From: an uncultured Lachnospiraceae bacterium
GTDB lineage: Bacteria > Bacillota > Clostridia > Lachnospirales > Lachnospiraceae
Assembly: GCA_900316855.1 (NCBI GenBank)
Contig: ONEK01000012.1
Span: forward strand, 1 to 64,000
Direction: 5' to 3'
DNA length: 64,000 bases
A program made the position numbers and the translations under genes. Positions 58,876 to 64,000 of the stretch are shown piece by piece. Within the stretch, counting starts at the first letter, position 1, and each line of letters begins with the position of its first letter. The notes beneath the pieces were generated by a model, which was given only the letters and a program-made list of their open reading frames with translations, was not told the origin of the DNA and did no database searches.

Positions 58876-60285
58876 CTATTTCGAAAGGTGAATCAACTGC
58901 GGTGACAGCGCAAGATACGGCGTTCCGGGGATTCGGCGCTCCGCCTTTGCACGGATGATTTCGCCCTCGAACGATGTCCCGAGCCTGTCCCGGATCACTT
59001 CCTCCGGCTCCACGCATTCCACATATCTTTCTGTGTGGCCGCTGATCCAGGTGCGTCCGTCGATCACAACCGCCTCCTCCAGAAGGATCTCCTGTTCCTG
59101 CCCGATGAACGACTCCCGGTATGCGTCCGACTGCCGGCGCGTCAGCTCCAGCAGGACATTGCTCCGCTCCTTCCTGCAGCGCATGGACAGCTGTCCCGGC
59201 ATGTTCGCCGCCGCGGTCCCGTGGCGGACGGAATAGGGGAAAACATGCATTTCATAGAAGCCTGTCTTCTCACAGAAGCGCCGGCTCTGCGCGAATTCCT
59301 CCGCGGTTTCGCCGGGAAAGCCCGTGATGACATCCGTCGTAATGGCCGGACGGTCATAGTACTGCCTCAGCAGGCGGACACTCCGGAGATATTCCTCCGT
59401 CGTATAATGCCGGTTCATCCTCCTGAGTGTGGCGTCACATCCGGACTGAAGCGACAGGTGAAAATGAGGGCATACCTTTGGCAGGCAAGCGATGGTGCGG
59501 ATGAAATGTTCCGTCATAATGCGCGGCTCAAGCGAGCCCAGCCGGATCCTGCGGATCCCGTAAATCAGGGAAATCCTCCTCAGCAGGGATTCCAGCTCCG
59601 TCTCCGGGTCCAGTCCCTTCTCAAGCCCGTAGGATCCGATATGAATGCCGGTCAGAACAACCTCTCTCACCCCACGGCCGGCCAGGCCACGGATTTCCTC
59701 CAGGATTTCCTCCGGATCCCTGGAGCGGATGGTCCCCCTCGCATAGGGGATGATGCAGTAGGTGCAGTACTGACTGCATCCGTCCTGGATCTTGATGTAG
59801 GCACGGGTGTGGCCGGGCGCGGTCAGATGCATGGATTCAAAAGCAGGGTGGTTCAGGATGTCCTCCATCGATCTGCCCTGCAGCGTTTTGTCCGTGTGAG
59901 TAACACCGGAGCTTTTTGCAGCACCCGTCGTCCGCTCCCGCTCTCGCAGGTAATCACTGAGGATTGCAGCGATCTGTCCCTTCCGGTTTGTGCCGATCGC
60001 GAGGTCTACGGCAGGATCGTTTTCGATTTCCTGTTCGTCCGTCTCCACATAGCAGCCGACGGCTACCACGATACTGTCCGGATTCTCCTTCTTCGCCCTG
60101 TGCAGCATCTGACGGCTTTTGCGGTCTGCAATGTTTGTAACAGTGCAGGTATTGATGATGTACACATCCGCGCGGGACCCGAAAGGGACGATCTCATAAC
60201 CCTGCTCCCGGAGCGTCTGCACCATCACATCGAGCTCATAGCTGTTGACCTTGCAGCCAAGATTGTGTACGGCAACTTTTTTCAT
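58876..60285 (-). CDS. mtaB: tRNA t6A37 methylthiotransferase MtaB
   Basis: A 469-residue radical-SAM enzyme that converts t6A to ms2t6A at tRNA position 37. UPF0004 domain: HNLGCKVNSYE (Cys11) and INTCTVTNIADRKSRQMLHRA; the third Cys in VAVGCYVE. Radical SAM motif CSQYCTYCIIPYARG, then a C-terminal TRAM-like part. Start at 60285 is preferred over a GTG at 60300; no good ribosome binding site is visible. Divergent from the HPr-like gene. Confidence 0.95.
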   Translation of the reverse strand: MKKVAVHNLGCKVNSYELDVMVQTLREQGYEIVPFGSRADVYIINTCTVTNIADRKSRQMLHRAKKENPDSIVVAVGCYVETDEQEIENDPAVDLAIGTNRKGQIAAILSDYLRERERTTGAAKSSGVTHTDKTLQGRSMEDILNHPAFESMHLTAPGHTRAYIKIQDGCSQYCTYCIIPYARGTIRSRDPEEILEEIRGLAGRGVREVVLTGIHIGSYGLEKGLDPETELESLLRRISLIYGIRRIRLGSLEPRIMTEHFIRTIACLPKVCPHFHLSLQSGCDATLRRMNRHYTTEEYLRSVRLLRQYYDRPAITTDVITGFPGETAEEFAQSRRFCEKTGFYEMHVFPYSVRHGTAAANMPGQLSMRCRKERSNVLLELTRRQSDAYRESFIGQEQEILLEEAVVIDGRTWISGHTERYVECVEPEEVIRDRLGTSFEGEIIRAKAERRIPGTPYLALSPQLIHLSK

Positions 60286-60306
60286 TCTGATTTCTGCCAC
60301 TTCTAT

Positions 60307-60335
60307 TTGACTTTTATAATTTCAGACTTTACCAT
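60307..60335 (+). promoter_or_regulatory. Promoter of the HPr-like gene
   Basis: TTGACT (60307-60312), 17-bp spacer, TACCAT (60330-60335), 36 bp before the ATG at 60371. Confidence 0.5.
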
Positions 60336-60370
60336 GATTACAGTGTCAAAACCCAAGGAGGCTTTCATCC

Positions 60371-60604
60371 ATGAAGACTGTTAAAATTTCACTGAATTCC
60401 ATCGACAAGGTAAAGGCTTTTGTCAATGATATTACCAAATTCGATTATGACTTCGACCTGGTGTCCGGCCGCTATGTCATCGATGCCAAGTCCATTATGG
60501 GAATTTTCTCCCTGGACCTGTCCAAGCCGATCGACCTGAACATCCACGCGGAGGAGAACATTGATGAAATCATGGCGGTGCTGAAGCCGTACCTCGTGGA
60601 CTAA
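60371..60604 (+). CDS. HPr-like protein without the active-site His (Crh-like)
   Basis: A 77-residue HPr-fold protein. The Ser46-type site is intact in KSIMGIFSL (Ser41), but the His15 region GxHARP is replaced by SIDKVKAFVN, with Asp12 at the His position. As in Crh of Bacillus it could therefore be regulated by HPr kinase but cannot carry phosphate from EI. Whether HPr kinase recognises it is unknown. AAGGAGG lies 9 nt before the ATG. It ends at a strong terminator. Confidence 0.78.
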   Translation: MKTVKISLNSIDKVKAFVNDITKFDYDFDLVSGRYVIDAKSIMGIFSLDLSKPIDLNIHAEENIDEIMAVLKPYLVD

Positions 60605-60636
60605 CCGCGCGAAAGATTTTTCTGTAGCAGCGAAGC

Positions 60637-60674
60637 AAAACCGGGCCGGCCCTCCAGGGTCCTGGCCCGGTTTT
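60637..60674. terminator. Bidirectional intrinsic terminator
   Basis: AAAACCGGGCC (60637-60647) pairs with GGCCCGGTTTT (60664-60674), with an inner loop; ends the HPr-like gene on the plus strand and thiI on the minus strand. Confidence 0.88.
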
Positions 60675-60724
60675 GTTATTCTGCAGTTTCTCATTCCCGG
60701 ATGGCTGCCCTCCGCAGGGAGCTC

Positions 60725-61966
60725 TCAATATCCTTCCGGAATGGAGTCCTCGCGGGTCTTGGCCTTCGTGACATGATCGCGGTCCACAATCAGGATCTCA
60801 TCCGTGTCCAGCGCCTCCTGAACCATAGCGCCGATCTGTTCATCCAGGTTGTGCTCGTGGCGCTGAATCACATCCAGTACCGGCTTCGTCACAGGGTGCT
60901 TCGCCACAAAAATCGTACAGCAGTCCTCATAGGGGAGGATGGAGGTTTCAAACGTCCCGATCTTTTTGGAGATCGTGACAATATCCTCCTTATCAAATGC
61001 AATGAGGGGGCGAAAAACCGGCAGCGTGCACACAGCATTTGTGACGCCAAGGCTCCTCGTCGTCTGCGATGCCACCTGACCGATGGATTCCCCGGTGATC
61101 AGGGCATCGCATTTCGTCCGTCTGGCAATCATTTCCGCAAGCCTCATCATGTAACGACGCATGATAATCGTCAGTTCGTCATGCGGACACTTCTCATAAA
61201 TGTACAGCTGGATCTTCGTGAAATTGATATTGTGCAGATAGATCGGTCCGGTATAGCGTGAGACCACCCTCGCAAGGTCAATAACCTTCTGCAGGGCACG
61301 TTCCGACGTGTACGGGGGTGCGTTGAAATAAACCGCGTCCAGTTTCATGCCGCGTTTGGCACACATCCAGCCCGCAACCGGCGAGTCAATGCCGCCGGAC
61401 AGCAGCAGCATGCCCTTGCCGGAGACTCCGACCGGAAGTCCGCCCGGACCCGGCAGGATATGGGAATAGACATAAATTCTCTCCCGAATCTCCACGTGAA
61501 CGAGGATGTCCGGCTGATGTACATCCACCTTCGTCTCCGGGAAGGCATCCAGGATGGATTCGCCGAACTGCGCATTCATCTCCATGGAATCCACAGGGAA
61601 GTTCTTGTCCAGACGGCGCGTCATGAACTTGAAAGTATGGCGGCGGTCCGGATATTCCTCACCGAAAATTTCCGTTACCCTTTCCCGGAGTTCCTGAACC
61701 GTCAGCTCCCGCGGAAGTATAACAACCGGGCAGATTCCCGCAATGCCGAAGACATAGGAGAGATTAGTCACAACCTCATCGAAGTCGTAGTCACTCTCGC
61801 AGTAAACGAAGATCCGTCCGCTGGAACGGTCTGTCCGGAACTTCCCCTCGCATTTTTTCAGGGCGATTTTAATCTGGGCAATCAGAGCGTTCTCGAACAG
61901 GATCCGGTTCTTGCCCTTGATACCGATTTCCGCGTACTTAATAAGGAATGCATGGTATGTCATCAT
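60725..61966 (-). CDS. thiI: tRNA 4-thiouridine synthetase ThiI (no rhodanese domain)
   Basis: A 413-residue ThiI: N-terminal ferredoxin-like domain, THUMP domain (about 60-165), then an adenylating PP-loop SGGIDSPVAGWMCAKRG. It makes 4-thiouridine at tRNA position 8. The C-terminal rhodanese domain of the E. coli form is absent, as in Firmicutes, where a dedicated cysteine desulfurase gives the sulfur. That gene (61991) lies 24 bp upstream in the same operon, which fits. Start M1 or M2 is undecidable. Confidence 0.95.
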   Translation of the reverse strand: MMTYHAFLIKYAEIGIKGKNRILFENALIAQIKIALKKCEGKFRTDRSSGRIFVYCESDYDFDEVVTNLSYVFGIAGICPVVILPRELTVQELRERVTEIFGEEYPDRRHTFKFMTRRLDKNFPVDSMEMNAQFGESILDAFPETKVDVHQPDILVHVEIRERIYVYSHILPGPGGLPVGVSGKGMLLLSGGIDSPVAGWMCAKRGMKLDAVYFNAPPYTSERALQKVIDLARVVSRYTGPIYLHNINFTKIQLYIYEKCPHDELTIIMRRYMMRLAEMIARRTKCDALITGESIGQVASQTTRSLGVTNAVCTLPVFRPLIAFDKEDIVTISKKIGTFETSILPYEDCCTIFVAKHPVTKPVLDVIQRHEHNLDEQIGAMVQEALDTDEILIVDRDHVTKAKTREDSIPEGY

Positions 61967-61990
61967 CAGAACCTCCGCAGTCTGAAGCTG

Positions 61991-63148
61991 TCACTGTCTC
62001 GTATATTTTCTGAGGAACGGCAGCAGCTCACGCAATGCATCCGCAGCCGCCTGAAGGTCCTCACGCGTATTCATCACCGAGGTGGAAATACGGATGGTAC
62101 TGTCCAGGTACTGCTTCGGTGTCCCGATCGCCAGCAGCGTGTCGGAAATGTGCGGCCGGTTGGAGCTGCAGGCCGATCCGGAGGAAACATAAATTCCCTT
62201 CTCCTCCAGTGCATGCAGCAGAACTTCGGCGCGCACCCCGTCGATCGACAGGCTGATCACATGCGGAGCGCTCGCGCGCCCTGTCAGTCCGTTGACATGA
62301 ACACCTTCCATGGTCTGTACTTCACTCACGAAAAATTCCTTCATTCCATACAGACGATCCATTTCTTCATCGAAACGGTCATACAGCATCTTCGCCGCAA
62401 GCGCCATGCCGGCAATCCCGGCAACATTCTCCGTGCCGCTGCGCATTCCCTTCTGCTGCCCGCCCCCGAACAGGATGCTGCGGATCTTCACCCCGTCCCC
62501 GATGTACAGGAGACCCACCCCCTTCGGGGCATGAATCTTGTGACCGGAAGCAGACAGGAGATCAATATGCATGCTGCGAGGGTGAATGACGGCCTTTCCG
62601 AAGCCCTGCACCGCATCGACGTGAAACAGGGTATCCGGATTCTTCCTCTTGATGGCCTCACCAATCTGTGCAATCGGTTCAAGGGCACCGATCTCATTAT
62701 TTGTGTGCATGACCGAAACCAGAATAGTGTCCGGTCTCACCGCATCCGCGACAGCCTGCGGATCCACAATGCCGTTGGAATCCACATCCAGGTACGTCAC
62801 CTCAAATCCCTGCTGCTGCAGGAAGTGCGCCGTCTCCAGAATGGCAGGATGCTCGATCCGGGTCGTGACGATGTGTTTTCCCCTGCGCTGATTTGCAAGC
62901 GCGCTTCCGATGAGCGAAATATTGTCCGACTCCGTTCCGCAGGACGTGAAATAAATGTTTTCCGGGCTGCAGCGCAGAATCTGAGCGAAGATCTGTTTCG
63001 CCTCCCGCAGGTGCGCCTCCGCTTCCACTCCCTTGTGATGCAGGCTGGAGGGATTGCCGTATTCCTCCAGGCAGATCCTGTCCATAAGATGAACCACTTC
63101 GGGAAAGCATCTCGTTGTGGCTGAGTTATCCAGATATATTTCTCTCAA
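61991..63148 (-). CDS. Cysteine desulfurase (NifS/IscS-like), TTG start
   Basis: A 385-residue PLP enzyme that takes sulfur from cysteine and passes it on, here probably to ThiI. YLDNSATTRCFPEV at the start, HVDAVQGFGK, the Schiff-base Lys in SASGHKIHAPKGVGLLY and the catalytic Cys in SGSACSSNRPHISDTLL are present. The start is TTG at 63148 with GGAGG 8 nt upstream; the frame continues upstream to 63181 without a better site. It is first in the thiI operon and has an extended -10 promoter at 63223-63228. Confidence 0.92.
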   Translation of the reverse strand: MREIYLDNSATTRCFPEVVHLMDRICLEEYGNPSSLHHKGVEAEAHLREAKQIFAQILRCSPENIYFTSCGTESDNISLIGSALANQRRGKHIVTTRIEHPAILETAHFLQQQGFEVTYLDVDSNGIVDPQAVADAVRPDTILVSVMHTNNEIGALEPIAQIGEAIKRKNPDTLFHVDAVQGFGKAVIHPRSMHIDLLSASGHKIHAPKGVGLLYIGDGVKIRSILFGGGQQKGMRSGTENVAGIAGMALAAKMLYDRFDEEMDRLYGMKEFFVSEVQTMEGVHVNGLTGRASAPHVISLSIDGVRAEVLLHALEEKGIYVSSGSACSSNRPHISDTLLAIGTPKQYLDSTIRISTSVMNTREDLQAAADALRELLPFLRKYTRQ

Positions 63149-63222
63149 TGATGATTCCTCCGCGCGGCCCGTGCCTCGCAAGCCATATACCCCGCCGCAG
63201 GAATAAGGCCCAAAACAGGGAG

Positions 63223-63228
63223 ATTATA
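63223..63228 (-). promoter_or_regulatory. Extended -10 promoter of the cysteine desulfurase-thiI operon
   Basis: TGG-TATAAT on the minus strand, about 75 bp before the TTG start; the -35 is weak. Confidence 0.5.
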
Positions 63229-63249
63229 CCACAGTTGTGCGAATGAATT

Positions 63250-64000
63250 TCAGGAAATCTCAAACTGGTAAATGAGAAAGGACAGAAAGGTCATGCCTGC
63301 GGTCTCTGTCCGAAGAATCCGCCGGCCCAGGGAGATCGGAGCTGCTCCCGACTGCCTTGCTGCCTGCACTTCCTCCGGGGTAAAGCCTCCCTCCGGCCCT
63401 ATGAAAACCGCAACCCGGTCTCCGGGCCGGATTCCTGAAAGGACCTCCCGCGTCCCTTTGTCCGCAGGCTGCAGCTCATAAGGCAGGAGCAATACGCTGC
63501 ACCGCGTCGCTGCATCCGCAATGGCTTCCTGCATGGGCATGGGCAGATGCACCTGCGGCAGGATACGCCGGCGGGACTGTCCTGCTGCTGACTCCGCAAT
63601 CGCCTGCCATCGCTGAACCTTCCTCGCCGCCTTCTGTTCGTCCAGACGGACGATGCTGCGTTCCATGACCGTCGGAACAATTTCACAGACGCCCAGCTCA
63701 ACGCATTTCCGGACAATGAGGTCCATCTTGTCCGCCTTGGGCAGTCCCTGATACAGCACTACCCGGACCGGCAGTTCCACATTGGCATCCTTTACGAAGC
63801 GAAGCCGGAGTTCGGCAAAGTCCGCTCCCCGCTCATCCTGGCCATATCGTTCAATGCCGTACCGGTATTCGCGGTCATCGCCGCCGGTTCCCACGATCAC
63901 TTCGTCACCCGGTACGAGGCGGCAGACGTTCTTCATATGATTCAGGTCACCGCCCGTAATCCGGAGCGTACCGTCTTCCTTCATTGCCGACGCATCAGCA
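63250..64000 (-). CDS. rsmE: 16S rRNA (uracil-1498-N3)-methyltransferase RsmE, 5' end cut by window
   Basis: Minus-strand gene whose start lies beyond position 64000: the frame stays open from ADASAMKEDGTLRITGGDLNHMKNVCR to the window edge, and the usual short N-terminal segment (MxxFFV) is missing. The PUA-like N-terminal part and SPOUT methyltransferase fold are intact, with the knot motif VFIGPEGGFTPEEV and LGRRILRTETAGM. It makes m3U1498 in 16S rRNA. The 5' end cannot be set here. Confidence 0.92.
   Translation of the reverse strand, partial: ADASAMKEDGTLRITGGDLNHMKNVCRLVPGDEVIVGTGGDDREYRYGIERYGQDERGADFAELRLRFVKDANVELPVRVVLYQGLPKADKMDLIVRKCVELGVCEIVPTVMERSIVRLDEQKAARKVQRWQAIAESAAGQSRRRILPQVHLPMPMQEAIADAATRCSVLLLPYELQPADKGTREVLSGIRPGDRVAVFIGPEGGFTPEEVQAARQSGAAPISLGRRILRTETAGMTFLSFLIYQFEIS

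Noticed and set aside
61460..63124. Plus-strand frame of 554 codons over thiI and the cysteine desulfurase
   Set aside because: Shadow of two conserved genes; no similarity to any family I know and it spans two separate genes.
1..64000. CRISPR array, insertion sequence or prophage
   Set aside because: No regularly spaced repeats, no transposase or integrase, and no phage structural genes were seen. The Rpn-like gene at 23838 has no flanking inverted repeats or duplication that I can detect.

Overview
The window looks like chromosomal DNA of a moderately GC-rich anaerobic Clostridia member, most plausibly Lachnospiraceae. This is inferred from gene content (MutS2, RNase J, IreB, RuvX, MtaB, VanW-type and 'FDPEFYAAAYPDV'-type secreted proteins, an anaerobic cobalamin operon with many fusions), from strong AGGAGG-type ribosome binding sites and from sigma-A-like promoters. 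I see no phage, insertion sequence, rRNA or CRISPR array. About 50 genes are packed tightly, mostly on the minus strand. Both ends cut a gene: rlmD at the left and rsmE at the right.

Layout. 0-15 kb is housekeeping and regulation: rlmD, a YhaM-type exoribonuclease, an HtrA-like membrane protein that has lost its catalytic triad, mutS2, a two-component system, an aminotransferase with its Lrp-type regulator, a PurM/HypE-like protein, a VanW protein, greA and a DUF362 ferredoxin-like protein. 15-34 kb is an accessory region of exported or uncharacterised proteins: esterases, a large VWA surface protein facing a LytTR regulator, a cyclophilin, an internally shortened glycosyltransferase-like protein, an Rpn-like protein, a purine permease, an EamA transporter, and a run of secreted proteins (two transglutaminase-like proteins, Big2-like and KTSC-like proteins, an SGNH hydrolase, a lipoprotein). 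Two intergenic stretches here (24.8 kb and 32.7-32.9 kb) look like structured RNAs.

34-50.4 kb is one long minus-strand cobalamin operon. It runs, in transcription order: CheC-like protein, cbiD, cbiF-cbiG, cbiH, cbiJ, cbiE-cbiT, cbiA-cobT, cobU, cobS, cobU-remnant/cobC, cbiB, cobD, cobQ, cobO, cbiC. It covers most ring-modification and nucleotide-loop steps. cbiL and a cobalt chelatase are not in the window. cobS appears to start at AUU.

50.6-64 kb returns to core functions: tRNA-Gln(CUG), trkH-trkA potassium uptake, U32 peptidase and trmR (tRNA wobble uridine modification), an MltG-like stub, RNase J, ruvX, ireB, mtaB, an HPr-like protein without the phosphorylatable histidine, thiI with a cysteine desulfurase, and rsmE. 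A theme of the window is proteins that keep a fold but lose the catalytic part: HtrA, transglutaminase, HPr, MltG, glycosyltransferase and CobU homologues.
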